Assembly: GCA_023213395.1 (NCBI GenBank)
Contig: CM041465.1
Location: 98,029,741-98,093,740, forward strand
Direction of reading: 5' to 3'
Source: Cycas panzhihuaensis
Taxonomy: Eukaryota; Cycadophyta
DNA length: 64,000 nt
A program made the position numbers and the translations under genes. The notes beneath the pieces were generated by a model that did not search any database, had not been told where the DNA came from, and saw nothing but the letters and a program-made list of their open reading frames with translations. The first letter of the stretch is position 1, and each line of letters starts with the position of its first letter. Shown here in pieces: positions 1 through 12,039 of this stretch.

Positions 1-906
1 TTAATGAACTATCTAAACTTAGATAAAAACTTATCTTATATCAAGGTGAAAACATTTTACACATTGTTTTATAGACAAGCACAATGGTAACAAGACACTA
101 ATTAATTAATTTAAAAGCTTAGAATCTAACCCTAAAAAATTAATGTGTGGGTAGGGTAATACCATTGTATATTATTAGAAGGATCTTATGATTAATCTAT
201 TAACCAAATTAAAAGTTAGGGTGTATTGAAATAGTGAGATCATATACTTAGAATGAGGAGAAGTTTATGTAATCCATAGGATCATATACTTAAGTAAGAT
301 AGAAACTAAGTAAAATTAAAAAGGGCTTTTATAATAATCAATATGAAAGGAGGGGTTAGAAAAGGAATATGTAATCATTAACTTAAAGAAGGGAAGAGTA
401 TAGATTAATATGATTAAGGAAGAGATAAGTTATAAAATAGAGTTATTACATGTAGTTACGAAAGGTTGATTAAATAAAAATTTTTAAGTTATAATTTAAT
501 GTAACTATAGAAAGTTTTAGGTTGATTTATACTAAGGATCAATTAAAAGAAAGGTAGTTTAATTAAAAGTACTTATAATTAAATTTGTGAATGTGATTAA
601 GGGGGGGTAAAATGGGGTATTATATTTAAATCAAAATATAATATAAAGAGGGGGGGGGTTATTATTTATAAAATCAAGAAATTAAAAAAAAAAGAAATTT
701 TAAAAACGACTTGACAGACCGACGCTTAATTAAATAACAAAAAAGAATTTTATTGATTTGGGGTCCATTGGGGGGGGGGTAAATGTGGAAACCCTACCTA
801 TTATTGCTTCATCGTGGCGGCTATCATCGCTCGGGTTGCGTGGCGATGTAGGCGAAGACGCTCAAGATCGTGAACGGAGGGTGTCATCCAGGCTATTCCT
901 CTTTTT

Positions 907-974
907 GCTCCTCGTCTGGTCGTTCCTCTTCTTGCAGGTTGCTCCTCATCTGGTCATTCCTCTTCTTGTAGGTT
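907..974. repeat. 34-bp tandem duplication
   Basis: Two adjacent 34-bp units (907-940 and 941-974) read GCTCCTCGTCTGG... and GCTCCTCATCTGG.... They differ at three positions, each a C/T or G/A transition. This is a simple local duplication followed by deamination-type change. Confidence 0.8.
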
Positions 975-1498
975 AAAATCGATGATAAAGATTGATGATT
1001 GTTGTGCCTGGCATCTTCTAATTCTTTCCTGAAGTGGTAATCAGGTGCAGAGTCACACAAGGAGGTTGCCTTTAGCTTGGCCTGCCCAAAAAGGCCAAGT
1101 CTCCGTGGAGAATAGAAGGGACAGAGGGGATGGTTTGTTTGGATTTAACAGTCAACCCCTTCAAACAATGAAATATCGTTGGCTTTACAAAAGGTAGCGT
1201 GGCATGTGCAACCCACAAATCTTCATCGACACACAACTGACTTACCCAAACACAACAATCAACAAGCTACAACTTGGAAGATAACACAGAATTGGGATTG
1301 GGCAAGGAGGTGTTAGATGACTGAGAAGAGAATTGGGAGCATTAGAAGGGTAATGATTACTAAGATTTCCCCCCATCAATTAGTTTTCAAAACTACCTAA
1401 ATATGATAGATGAGCACGCATTCCCTGCTCTGTGCAGCCAAATAGCCACTAGGGTTTTTACTGTAGGGACGACCATGGTTATGGTTTCTTTTGTACTA

Positions 1499-1765
1499 CC
1501 GCCTTTAATGGCGTGTTTCTTTTATATGACTATGCCTTAATGGAAGGTTTCTTTTGTTCTCGCCTTAATGGCGTGTTTCTTTGTTTCTACCGCCTTTAAT
1601 GGCCGTATAGGTTTTGATGTAAAAAAAATCTATAGACTAATATGTAAAAAGAAATCTATCTTAATGGTAGTTTATATAAAAGACTGTTTGTATAAAAGGT
1701 TGTTTGTATAAAAAACTGTTGTTGAATGAGGATTTTTACCTTAATGGCGGTTTAAAAAAAAACTT
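1499..1765. repeat. Imperfect repeats around CTTAATGGCG
   Basis: The core (C)CTTTAATGGCG or CTTAATGG recurs about six times (near 1500, 1535, 1562, 1591, 1659 and 1740), several times followed by TGTTTCTTT. The early units are about 28-35 bp apart. GCCTTTAATGGC is close to an inverted repeat. Origin is unknown; it may be a tandem block in the untranslated leader of the flanking minus-strand copia element. Confidence 0.55.
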
Positions 1766-1854
1766 GGTTTTGAATACATGATCACTGTGACCAAAAAAAA
1801 AGTTTTGAATGGTTAAAAAAAAATACTAATAAAGTAAAGTAATAGGCATAATAA

Positions 1855-1866
1855 GCTCTGATACCA
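1855..1866 (-). other. Primer-binding site of a minus-strand Ty1/copia element
   Basis: The forward sequence GCTCTGATACCA is the exact complement of TGGTATCAGAGC, the usual plant copia primer-binding site, which pairs with the 3' end of initiator tRNA-Met. It directly abuts the CA end of the LTR at 1867-2292, as expected for a 5' LTR/PBS junction on the minus strand. It is perfect, whereas the PBS of the internal copia element has two transitions. Confidence 0.85.
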
Positions 1867-2292
1867 TGTAGAAAATGAAGGCATATGAACAATGTCATGA
1901 CAGGATCATACAGTAAAGCAATTATAGGCAGCAAATGACACTGCACATATACACAGATTGGTGTGGAAAACCACTTAGGAAGAAAAACCACCTCCTAAGT
2001 TATCTAATTTTATTAATGAAAATATAGAATAGAAAACTATGTAAGGAAACCACCGTAAAATAGACCAAATTTTGAGGAATTAGGACAGTTCTTCTAGATT
2101 CCTAGCGCATATGTTCCGTGAATTTAGGAGGTTAAGTACTAAGGAGGTTTGTTGAAATGCGCTTTCGTAAATTCAACGACCTTCCACAAATTTAATTAAA
2201 TATACCTAAGATAAAAACATTACAATGACTTAATTTTTATTTTAGACATGTGACATAAATAATTACATAAGTTTATATTATACAATCTAACA
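1867..2292 (-). repeat. 5' LTR of a minus-strand Ty1/copia element
   Basis: Read on the minus strand this 426-bp segment begins TGTTAGATTG (ending at 2292) and ends TTTTCTACA at 1867, immediately before the PBS. TG...CA ends, the TGTTAGATTG start and the adjacent PBS are typical of plant copia LTRs. It abuts and interrupts gypsy LTR sequence at 2293, so it inserted into E1. The second LTR and the target duplication lie outside the window. It is not closely similar to the LTRs of the other copia element at 19602-24689. Confidence 0.75.
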
Positions 2293-2848
2293 AGATGCAA
2301 TATGAGTAGTGCACTAACCCAAATTGTCCCTTTTCATGCTCATGCAATAAGGAAAAAGGGGGCAATGAGGTAGATGCATGCCAATGTAATGGTTAAGCAA
2401 GCAAATATGGATAACTTTCCTTTTCACTATCCTTTCAAATAAACGCAAAGTCAATGATGGTAAATAATATGAAAATGTGACCTACTTTTCCTTTTTGGAA
2501 AAGGGAGATAAGGACAAGGGAGGAAAGGATGGTTAGAGAGAATGCACCTAGAATCAAGCCAGTTGATGAAGTGCATCTTCTTCCCTTCGTTGATTTCCCT
2601 TCGCTAATCACCTTGTGCTCTTAGCCATAGATGGCATTATAGATGGGACCATTGGTGGGGCTACCTTACCTTCCCCATAGCACTTAACCAAAAGGAATAG
2701 AAATCTTCAAAGGAAAGTTTCAAAGAAATGCATACAAGTGAGATGCACGTACCTTCTTCCACGATCTTCACTTGCTTGAAGTAAGTGGGGGATGCCTTGT
2801 AAACCAACTCCTTCTAACAATCAATGGTGAACATGTGCCAATGTATAT

Positions 2849-2884
<36 letters not shown>

Positions 2885-4658
2885 ATGTGCTTGCTAAAAG
2901 GAAATCCAAAACTTGATTAAAACCTTAAAGAAAAGAGACAATATATTTTCCAATCTTTCCCACTATACATTAAATGTTTCACCAACAATTACTTTTGGGG
3001 AAAAGGGGGGTTTAAAGGGTATAAGAAAGGAGAGCCTCAGAATGGCTAGCTACTCCAAACAAGACACCTCCACGTGATTAGATACTCTAGGTAAATAAGT
3101 CAAGAGAGGGTTTCCAACTCTAAGCAAATAAGGAAGATGAGCTTATAAAAACCAAAAGCTGCAAAAGTTGAAAAATGTGCAAATGTTACAAGAGTTGAAA
3201 TATTGCAACTCTTTCAAGATTTATAAAAGGATATAAATCTCATAAACAATAAAGTTTACTAAAATATTTATTACTAAATGATGTGTTTAGGGTTGGTTGC
3301 AAGCATTGCAAGTGGCTATGAATGCTACAACTAATGAAAACCTTCACCTAAGTGTTTTCTTAGTGTGCAGGGTGGATATGATGTATGAAAATAAGAAAGG
3401 TAGGGGACTGCTCTAGAGGATGTTGCTATAAGGGTCAGAACCCTAGACATAGGCTCCTCTTCTCCCTTTCTAAGGGTTCTTACGATCCACCGACTTGTGT
3501 ACCAAGAGGAAACCATCAGGTGTTAAAGGATTGTCAAAGGGAAGGAAGGGTTTGCCTTCCTTCAAATGGCCCAAAGAGAGGGATGTGTATATAAAAAATT
3601 GTAAATAAATGATAGCACTTACTAAAATATATTTGTGAAAGGAAAGAGTAGTAGGAAACAAATCTAAAATAGCTACTAAAACTAACTCAACATGGATATT
3701 ACCTCATAAATCAATGGAGGGGGAAGGATCCCTCTTACTAGGTGGAGGAAGACTCCACTTGGAAGTAAAAAGAAAAGTGAAAAAAACCTGCAAAAACTTG
3801 GTGTAGAAACTAGAGTGAGAACTTAAAGAGGAGAACCTACTAAAGATAAGCTAGAGTAGACCTACAATCTAGGGTTTTACCCTAAGAGAAGAAGACAATA
3901 GAAGGAGAGAGTAAGAAATGCAAGTTAAAGGCATTTTTTTCCTTCACAAGAGAGGCAAGAGAGGTAAAATGGATTCCAAATTGGATTTTTATACCCAAAT
4001 TAGGTCTATTGAGTAATTAGGATTCACTATGGGCAAGAAACAACATCCTACAATATGTTAGTTTTGTAGATACTAATGGATAGTGACCCCATGATAAACT
4101 TTGTAATACCACTAACATTGTTGTGATGTGAATTAAATAAAGTTAAAAATAAAGGGAGGCCTAGGAGGCCCCAAAAGAAGGGTCTTAGGGCCCAATAGAG
4201 TAATGAGTTGGACTAGTAAGGCATCTAGAGACCCTTAAGCATCGCGGGACCTCATTAGATAAGAAGAGAATGGCAATAAGGCCCCAACAAGGGGTAATTA
4301 GCATGTGTAACGATGATCAAGCCTAAAAAATAGGGTTAGGGATCATGCCTAATGCCAATAACAATCAAAAGTGGGTTGCAAGAGCCTGAGAGTACCTAAG
4401 AGTGCTAAAGAGATGTCATGGAGTACTATGTAATGCCATAGGATGTCTGTCCTAAGTCATCATAGGTTGAAATGATAGTCATAGGCATAAGAGGTCTAAG
4501 CAAAGTAAACATCTCAACCATGTAAGCAACAACACCATGCAAAATGTATTTACTAAACATCTCATTACATCCCAAAGTAAATGAGGAGCAAGGTTAGAGA
4601 TATACCTATGCCTACATAAGAGGTCTCATCCATGTTCATTCCTAGTAGCCAGGAAACA
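2293..4658 (-). repeat. E1 3' LTR, truncated (Ty3/gypsy Tat-like)
   Basis: This segment aligns along its length with 16812-19302, the LTR shared by E1 and E2. Its sense start is TGTTTCCTGG at 4658, just beside a polypurine tract. The final 830 bp or so of the LTR is missing because the minus-strand copia LTR joins at 2293. It contains an (AT) tract at 2850-2882. CpG is scarce. The small frames inside are not conserved in the partner LTR as proteins. Confidence 0.7.
2850..2882. repeat. (AT)n microsatellite
   Basis: About 16 uninterrupted AT dinucleotides flanked by TATGG and CCATG, so the whole is an inverted repeat. The matching place in the other LTR (near 17355) has only a short TATATGTATATATG. 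Confidence 0.95.
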
Positions 4659-4670
4659 CTGCCCCCTTGG
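4659..4670 (-). other. E1 polypurine tract
   Basis: On the minus strand CCAAGGGGGCAG lies directly before the LTR start TGTTTCC. The same place in E2 (19303-19313) reads TAAGGGGGTAG. A purine run against the 3' LTR is the plus-strand primer of reverse transcription. It fixes the LTR start independently of the E4 LTR comparison. Confidence 0.65.
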
Positions 4671-5160
4671 CAATAGAGCCTTGCTACTCAAAAGCGTCTA
4701 GCAATGGTGAATGCTGACAATATAAAATATTAGTCTTATCTACCAATATAAAAAGTGTTGTTGTCTAAGGGGAGTGGCAGGTGTCATGGCAGATCACATG
4801 GACAAGAAAGGAGAAGGAGTGGCATAGGAGCTACCTATGTGTCACTCTAGAATCTAGAATGAAAAAGAAGGGGACGAGGTGGGGGTGACCCCATCGCACC
4901 TATGTGAGATGAGTGATGTATAAGGTGGTGAGCATAATTAACAAACAAATATGAGCAAGAGATGTATACATGTAGAGAATCAAAGTGTAAGAGATTTGTA
5001 GCATGAGTGGTAGGAAGGACAAGATGAAGAAATAAACCTAGTGGTCACCATAGTTTAACCTTATTAGTGGCCTATTTTTAGAGGTGTGGAGGAATCACAA
5101 ATGAAGGAAGGGATGATCCTAGAACCTGGGTGATGATGTAACCCATTAGACTACCTAGGA

Positions 5161-5425
5161 AGGATCATCTGAGAGGGAGAGATGGCACCGAGGATGCGAT
5201 GGATAAGGCCCTCTTCCTCAAAGATTTTAGTCTCGTGGAGAGATGTTGAACATACACAGAAGATAAGTAAGATAGAAGGGACCAGGCGATTGAAGTGACG
5301 ACTCTCAGTCATGGGAAGCACACCTAGTAAACCTGGGTTAGTTGCAACATGATGATTTAAGAGTCACAAAAGAGGTTGATGGGGCCATGGTGAAAGTAAA
5401 GTGCATTAGTAAGGGTCTTAAGGGA
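5161..5425 (-). pseudogene. E1 second (archaeal-type) RNase H, C-terminal half
   Basis: This is the remnant of the extra RNase H that lies between integrase and the 3' LTR in this family. The sense translation keeps LFCDS, the third catalytic Asp region, followed by LTQVYQV. It then shows VQHLS in place of the VDIRHIP seen in E4, and EEGLIHRIL where E4 has GADSLVRLIL, so the last Asp is lost. The N-terminal half with TDGGS and the NNEAEY motif is deleted here. Identification depends on alignment with E2, E3L and E4. Confidence 0.55.
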
Positions 5426-5819
5426 GGCTTACTTGATGGAAAATGCTAGAGAATATAGCAATAAAGCCCTTCTGGGGCCCTTAGTGATCGCAAGGAGGCT
5501 AATAGAGGCCCATAAAGGGGGTTACTTTCCTTGGGAGCCTCAAAGACTCAAACAAACAACAAAAATAGTTTCAAGACACCAAAATGAGTTAAAGGAGTAT
5601 AAACATGGATGCATTTCAGAGTGGCATAAAAAATGAGATAGAAGGGACCTCTAGGAGACTACATGGGTTATCATAAATGCACTAGAAGGGAGTAAAACAG
5701 ATGTTGTGGGAGCAAATCAGAGGTTAGACCTTGAAGATAAAGAGAATGAGTGAAAAGAAATGGTCTTGAGGGCTATCGTGACAAAGAGAATTGAGAAGGT
5801 GCCCCCCGGGGACCTTGTG

Positions 5820-5828
5820 TATATAAAG
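5820..5828 (+). promoter_or_regulatory. TATA box ahead of the antisense gene (E1)
   Basis: TATATAAAG lies on the plus strand, opposite to the element's own sense strand, in front of the antisense gene. E3L has TATATAAG at the homologous place (38542-38549). In both copies it is followed within about 25 bp by a similar GAAAATGG..TTC block. Placement and conservation suggest a promoter TATA box, not chance AT sequence. Confidence 0.5.
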
Positions 5829-6013
5829 GTAAGAAGGGTGAAAATGGGGTTCATTTTCATAGGCCCCACGAGCGATCTGGAGCCCTCTCCTTTATGCTAT
5901 GAGGCTTCACTAGGACTCAGGAGCACTTAACGAGAGATCTAAACATTGGATTAAGATTCATAGATAGCCGATAGGATCATAGTAACATGATGGTAGTGAT
6001 CATGGTTGACCTA

Positions 6014-6082
6014 GTAAGTGGATCATCCCTTAGCTATTCTATTTTATCAATTTCATTTAATGCCTTTTTAATAGTTTTGTAG
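6014..6082 (+). other. Possible intron of the antisense gene (E1)
   Basis: A donor-like GTAAGT at 6014 and a T-rich stretch ending TTTTGTAG at 6082 bracket AT-rich sequence. E3L has GTGAGT at 38742 and TTTTGTAG or GATTTTAG near 38802-38818. At about 69-77 bp it is at the short end for plant introns. Transcript data are lacking. Confidence 0.3.
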
Positions 6083-6083
6083 C

Positions 6084-8330
6084 TTATTTTTGGCCCCATA
6101 AGGGTAAATCAGGACCTATTAGAGCTCAAATGAGACCTAACAAAGGGGAGGACTAGGGTATTAGGTAGCCCTGGTCCTAAAGGGCTAAGTCTTGGTGCAC
6201 TCGCATAAACTTTTTGAGTTTATAGGGCACCCATCTCCCTTTAGAGGGGGAATCCATGGCCCTACAGTTAAGATCATGGTGCCATGAAGTTTGCAATGGG
6301 GCTACTAAGAAAATAGTTTTTTCTCAATAGGGCATGCATTAATATCTATAGTACTACAAATTTTGATGTAAGATGAAGGCTGGGTAGGATAAAAAATAGA
6401 AAAAGAGGCCCAATGGATGAGTTTGCTCACTCTAATAGAGCATAAGCCATCTAGAGGGGATCATGACATGTGGTAGAGGGGATCAAAGGGTTTCTGACTC
6501 ATTTTTTAGTTGTTTATAGGATGTCATCGCAGTTGACAACTGTGAAAACATGGGCATGGTTATGATGAGCTTTATAGAGATAATGTCACAGTAAGAGAGG
6601 ATGACCCTGTGATGTTGTGGGATCCTAAAGGTCATTAGGACACTTGAGTATACATCTGAATAGTGCCTCTTAGTCAACATTGTCTCCCACTGGGATAGAT
6701 AGAAGCATGTGTTCCACCTCCTATAGTTGGGAGATATCACCATCACCATGGGGATATTAGAGGATATTGGCATACCATTAGGGGCACACCAAAGATCACT
6801 ACTCATATTGCCTACCATAAACACTTCCCATAGGGAGGTAGCCAAATACTTTACAAGACAAGATAGGTACGATCAATGAGAAGTGTTAGTTCATGCTATG
6901 GTTTTGTCTAGAGTTCCTTGGGTGAGGAAGCTCATTACACTAGTTATTCTATTTTAGATTTCCTAAAACAAAATTATAGAGACATCCTAGAGGTTAGATG
7001 GCCACTATCCAAAGGTATGAGGTAGGCAAGAGGTTCAACTGGGTTGCCCTGATAGCAACCAACTTGATAGCATAGTTGGATCAGATATAGGTGGTTGGGA
7101 GAGGAGGATTCTCCTATCATACTCTATTACAATGTTGGTTCTTTAATCACTTTAGAGTAGTTGCACTACCAGGAGGGCCACACACCATCTCAGCTAAGGA
7201 ACCCATGGTCCATAGATGGTAGATGAAGTTTAGAGGGATTGAGGACTAGGTCCATGTGTGGTGATTAGTGGTGATGACATCACTAGACTTGCTAACCTTG
7301 ATAGACTACACAATGGATCCTTAATGAGCAATCCATTAGAAGAGCGATGACAAGGGTAAAGAGTTGGGGGATGAGCCTAATGAGGGTAGAGACAATGATG
7401 GAGGTGATAGAGGATATGGGATAGGTCCATTAGGAGCTGCAAGAGTTGAGGTAGGCCTATCTGCCGTGAGAGGAAGACATGCCACCACTTGGACTAGTAA
7501 GTAGAGAGGGATCTATAGGTGGAGCTCCAGCAATAGTGGTAGCCATGGTGGTAGCAACATAGGTAGTGATAGATGCCATAGATAGAGAGGTCCATGGAGA
7601 GGAGGGATTGGAGGTAGGAGGTGATTTGGTAGCCTAGGTGGTGGGTGAGGTAGTGCTAGAGGCTGAGGAGGTAGAGATAGTAGCAAGATGAGCTACTACA
7701 TGGGAGGTGATTATTTAAGTAGAGAAGCCAGCCATCCTAGGAGGTGAGACTCTATTCTGACTTGATATCCTTTCGATCACTTACTACTTAGATAATTTTA
7801 TTTAGATTTTGATACTTTGATATATGTATATACTAGAATGACACGTGGTATGCATGGTTTGGAAGGGGTAGCAGAGTTGATGAGGCTACTAGAGGCAATA
7901 GTTTGTGAGCTATTCCCCTAGGTTTATGTAGATGGAAATCCTCCATTCTGGCTAGTGAGGATCCTTGATCAATGGGGCCATACATAGCGGCATTTTCCCC
8001 ATTGATTTGAGCTAGAGACATATGGGTCATAGAGTCGAAGGAGCTCCAAGTGAGGGTCAGACAACTACAGGGCATCATAGATGGACTTCGAGTGAAGAGG
8101 GACCAACTAGAAATAGAGAGAGACACCCTACAGGATTAGGTCCAAGCATTAAAGGAATAGGGAGGAGGAGCAATAGGTAGGGATGCAGAGAGTAGGATCT
8201 AGGTCACTATGCTCAAGGAGAGGGTTTGAAGAGTAGAGGGAGAGAGGGATCATATCTAGATGAGATACAATCAGTTGATGGAGCAGATCATGACTAGGTT
8301 GTCACATAACAAATCAGGTATATATACCAC
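6084..8330 (+). pseudogene. E1 antisense gene: plant-mobile-domain-like protein with coiled coil
   Basis: The plus-strand translation, broken by many TAG codons, reads as protein in register with E3L and E2. Near 6670-6790 it gives VNIVSHWDR, KHVFHLL and LGDITITMGILEDIGIPLG. This matches the opening of the plant mobile domain (MAIN/MAIL type): a W-x3-T/H-x2-F-H line followed by a TITLEDV-like helix. Near 7110-7160 LLQCWFFNHF fits the LLQ-x-W-x2-EHF segment of that family. From about 7980 to 8310 comes a heptad-rich coiled coil (KELQVRVRQLQGIIDGLR, RDQLEIERDTLQ, ERDHI). An AT-rich gap near 7744-7838 could be a second intron. The gene runs opposite to gag-pol, lies between integrase and the second RNase H, and its role is unknown. 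Antisense genes are known in some Tat-lineage elements such as maize Grande. Confidence 0.6.
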
Positions 8331-9299
8331 AACGATGACCTAGAGGAGGCCTTGGGATGAGGAGAGCAAGCCAGGAAGCTTACAACGAGGTTCTAGGATC
8401 CTAGGATGTATATGGTCCTCACGATGGATCCTGCAGATAAGGGGAGGATACCCCTTAAGGGAAGGATATTGAAGGGATTGTGTATTATAGGTTCTGGGCA
8501 TGAAAGCATTGGACCTCTAAGGAGTTTTCACCATATGTAAACATATGATTATACTTCTCCCTACAAGGATTCCAACTTCCTGAGGGTTGATACATAGATG
8601 ATGATATACTATATGATTTTATTGTACCATATGATTTGTATATATATATGGGGCCAATTGGTACCCCATTTGATATATGATGATGATGTTATGATGGATT
8701 TATAATGCTATTACTTTGTTGTTTTATTTTCTTGATTATATGATGCATAAAGAGGTGAGTCTATGATATGGATATGGGTGTATGTGTGCATAAGGCAAAG
8801 GTGTATTTTAATGGTTTTAGTTGATTATTATGCATGTATTTTTTATTATTAGATCATATGTAGATGATACTCATGCTTCCTTTTATATGATACCACACCA
8901 TAGTAGGCACAAACAATCACCATGTATATCGATGATGGATACATATGAGACTAGGATGTGGTACCTATGCATGTTTATCAAGGGGGATGTAGTAGATATG
9001 CAAAGGAAGTGATGACTAGGGGTATAGATACCCCAACAACAAAAGGTCCTAGTTGGGAAGAGACTCCATGCTTGGAAGTGAAGGAGGCTTCCTTACCCAA
9101 TTAGGAAAAGAGAGGTCTCCCTTGGTAGGGAAACAAGAAATGCAATGCAAATAATAAAGTAAAAAAGGATGAAGAGTCACTCTAAACCATCATTACACCT
9201 CTTGCTAGGAGAAATGATGATACTCCTAGAGTGATAGTTTAGGCTTATTTTAGACTAAGAGAATGGAGGTATGCCTAATCTACTTGGGAGTAGGAGGAG
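8331..9299. other. E1 noncoding stretch between antisense gene and integrase
   Basis: I see no coding sequence on either strand. It holds the conserved hairpin GGGGCCAATTGGTACCCC at 8650-8667 next to a TATATATA tract, which recurs in all four family copies. The rest aligns with 25833-26795 in E2. It probably forms the 3' flank of both the integrase and the antisense transcript. Confidence 0.6.
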
Positions 9300-10470
9300 T
9301 CACATATAGAACTTCTTTAGTAATTTACCATTAACATCTTTCTTGAATTCAAGACCCTCTAGAGTCGTTATCCTATAGGTTCCATTGTCAAGGCTTTCGA
9401 GAATGATGAAAGGACCGACCTATTTAGGCCCAAATTTAGATACGCAATCATGGGGATATTCAATCTTAAGGACATGGTCCCCGTGATTTAAAGGGTAAGG
9501 ATGAAGACATTTATCATACATTCTTTATGCCCTAGTCTTAGAGGCGAGGTTTACTTGGTATGCCATTAAGTGTCTCTCATCCAAGGCTTCGAGGTCAAGG
9601 AGGTGGGCCTGGTGATAATATTCCTCGTTAATAAGACCTCAAAGAGAAACATGTAAGGAGGGGATTTTGACTTCTAGGGGAAGGACCACTTTGGTCCCAT
9701 ACATGAGGGAGAATGGAGTCATCCCTATAGTTGTGTGAATGGAAGTATGATAAGCCCACAAAGTAGAAGGGAGTTGAAGGTGCTAATCCCTTTGTGATTG
9801 GGTAATGGTTTTCTTTAAGATATTGATAAGAGTTTTGTTAAAAGACTCAATTCAGCTATTGGCCTGAAGGTAATAAGGGGAAGAGGTCTTATGAGATATT
9901 CTAAAATTCCAACAAAGCTCATCCATCTCCTTATTACAAAAAGGAGTACCATTATCTGTGATTAGGATGTTATGAACCCCAAATCTGCAAATAATGTGCT
10001 TATAACTAAAGGTGGCTATAGTCTTGTTGATAATGGAAGATAAGGGACCACTTTAGCCCATTTAGTGAAGTACTATATCGTAGTTAAGATAAACTTATGT
10101 TGTAATGAGGATGGAAGGGTTATGGCTCTGATAAGGTCTAATCCCCATTGGGGAAAAAGGCAAAGAGAGATAATCAAGTGTAAGGGCTTGAAGGAGAATG
10201 AATGCCATTAGCGCACTCCTAGCACCTACGACAATGTAACACATAGACATTGGTATCCTTAAAAAAGGATGGCCAATAATAATCCATGTGGAGCATCCTC
10301 TAGGCTATGGATTTGCCACCAAAGTGGCCCCTACAAATGCCATTATGGAACTTGCAAAGTATTTGGTTTGCCTCATTAAGGTTGACACAAAGGAAGGAGG
10401 ACCCCATTGAAGGATCTCTTGTATAATATCTCCTCTATGAGGAAATACTACCTAGCAATAGCCCTAACCC
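9300..10470 (-). pseudogene. E1 integrase
   Basis: Sense translation gives the catalytic core with LITDNGTPFCN and TSSPYY, then ESFNKTLINILKK, which carries the catalytic Glu. The C-terminal part shows VLPLEVKIPSL and GTYRITTLEGLEF and ends at a TGA at 9300-9302. The zinc-binding N-terminal part lies near 10250-10450. Several in-frame TAG codons interrupt it (for example the TAG just before ESFNK). It would integrate the cDNA copy, but the frame is closed many times. Confidence 0.75.
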
Positions 10471-10550
10471 ATGACCTCACCTTGTCACTAGTGTTGGGAT
10501 GATACTGCTATTTAGTAAGGTATTGTATAATATCTCTATACCATTCGCTA

Positions 10551-11900
10551 TTAGACAATGGATGGAGGGATGAGTCTAGATGGAAAAGATAGGCTCGTTA
10601 GGAAAGGAGTCATCAATGGAATGTTAGAAGAGTTATGAATAGGTGTGTTAGCTAGTTGTTTAGCAACCGCCATTCCTTTCTTCGATTTCCTATTGATAAT
10701 TTGAAGGTCATATTCTTGAAGGAGGATGGCCCATTTACTAGTCCTACCAATCAAGTAAGATCAAGTTAAGAGGTATCTCAAGGGATCAAATTGGACGATC
10801 ACTCGAGTGGTATTACCGAATAAGTAATGCCTAAATATCTTAGTCACATGGACTAAGGCAAGGCATTCCTTTTCAGTGATAGAGTAATTAAGCTCAGAAG
10901 TAACTAGTGTATGACTGATGAAATAGGTGGCTCACTTAGTTCTTGAATTATCCTCTTAAGTGAGCATAGCCCTTAAAGATTCATTGGTAGTTAAGGTGTA
11001 GAGGATGAAGGGATGTTCAAAGAGAGGGAGAGCCAAGATCAGAGAAGAAGCTAAGGCTCTTTTGAGCTCTTTAAAAGCTTCCTGGGCCTTGGGAGACCAA
11101 ATGAATGGGGCTCCTTTCTTCAACAAGTTAGTAAGGGGTTTAGTGTTTATGGAAACATTTGCCAAAAAATACATAAGGAAACACAACCTACCCAAAAATG
11201 ACTTGATTTGATGTTGCATCTTGGGCGGAGGTATATCAAGGATGGCCTTGACCTTATTGGGGTCAATCTGGATTCCTTGTTTAGAAATGAGGAAACCCAA
11301 GAGTTTGATAGCTATTACAGCAAATACACATTTAAGCAGATTTAGGCTAACATGATATTTATAGCATATAGTGAAGATTACACACAAATCGTTAGGGTGT
11401 TAGGCCCTTTTATGAGACAGACCCATCATGTCATCAATGAAGACTTCGAGGGTTTTGTTTATAAGGTCATGGAAGATAAATTACATTTCTCTTTGGTAAG
11501 TGGTGCCTATGGTTTTAAGTTGAAAGGGCATTGCTTTGTAATCAAAGGTACCCTAAGGAGTAGTGAAGGCCATTTTGTGACAGTCTTTAGGAGAAATCTA
11601 GATTTGGTTATAATTGAAGAAGCCATTCATCAAGGACATGACTTCAAATTTGGCAGTACGATTAATAATCTGATCGATAAAATATAAGGGGAAGTTATCT
11701 TTTAGATATATATTATTGATATCTCAAAAATTAATGCATATCTAGATCATTTTATTCTCTTTTAGCAATGGGAATGATATTAGAGACCCACTTAAGGTAA
11801 TTGATGGAAGTAATCAATCCTACATCTAAGAGTTTTATAACTTCCATTTTAAATACAACAAATAGCTTAGGATGGAGGAGACACTACTTTTGTCACATGG
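10551..11900 (-). pseudogene. E1 reverse transcriptase and gypsy RNase H
   Basis: An open stretch at 10956-11387 covers the RT thumb and start of RNase H: KYHVSLNLLKCVFAV, GIQIDPNKVKAILDIPPP, IKSFLGRL and KPLTNLLKKGAPF. The active-site box reads FIDD at 11430-11441. In RNase H the first Asp is Asn (TTNES instead of TDES), and the last catalytic position is Lys (VAKQLAN). The remaining frames are closed by TAG and TGA. Order RT then RNase H then integrase is normal for Ty3/gypsy. Confidence 0.75.
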
Positions 11901-12039
11901 GGAAAACACCCAGGATAGTGGTAAGATTATGGGTGATAATGAAGGGGTCTATTCCCTTCATGTTAATGTAATCCCATGCAAAAACATTACGAAATTCCTA
12001 AAAAAGGAGGGTGTATTCCTCCATTTCTTCAAGGGAATA

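Larger units (their letters stand above)
1..1854. other. AT-rich sequence with no supported gene
   Basis: I find no reading frame with a recognisable domain here. The stretch is AT-rich with long G runs (near 601, 651 and 769) and two local repeat patches, listed separately. If the copia PBS at 1855-1866 belongs to an element on the minus strand, this sequence would be its 5' untranslated region and beginning of gag, but I could not recognise copia gag in it. The short plus-strand frame at 758-976 is mostly the 34-bp duplication and is not convincing. Confidence 0.5.

Noticed and set aside
758-976. 72-codon plus-strand frame with a hydrophobic stretch
   Set aside because: The hydrophobic run is produced by the 34-bp tandem duplication, there is no homologue signal, and the surroundings are noncoding repeat DNA.
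1855-1866. tRNA gene remnant
   Set aside because: Only 12 bases match the tRNA-Met 3' end, exactly at an LTR boundary, so it is a primer-binding site.
6483-6845. 120-codon minus-strand frame
   Set aside because: It is the shadow of the plus-strand mobile-domain-like reading. Only the plus-strand translation aligns with E3L as protein.
7833-8126. 97-codon minus-strand frame
   Set aside because: It lies opposite the coiled coil of the antisense gene. The plus strand gives heptads conserved in E2; this strand does not.
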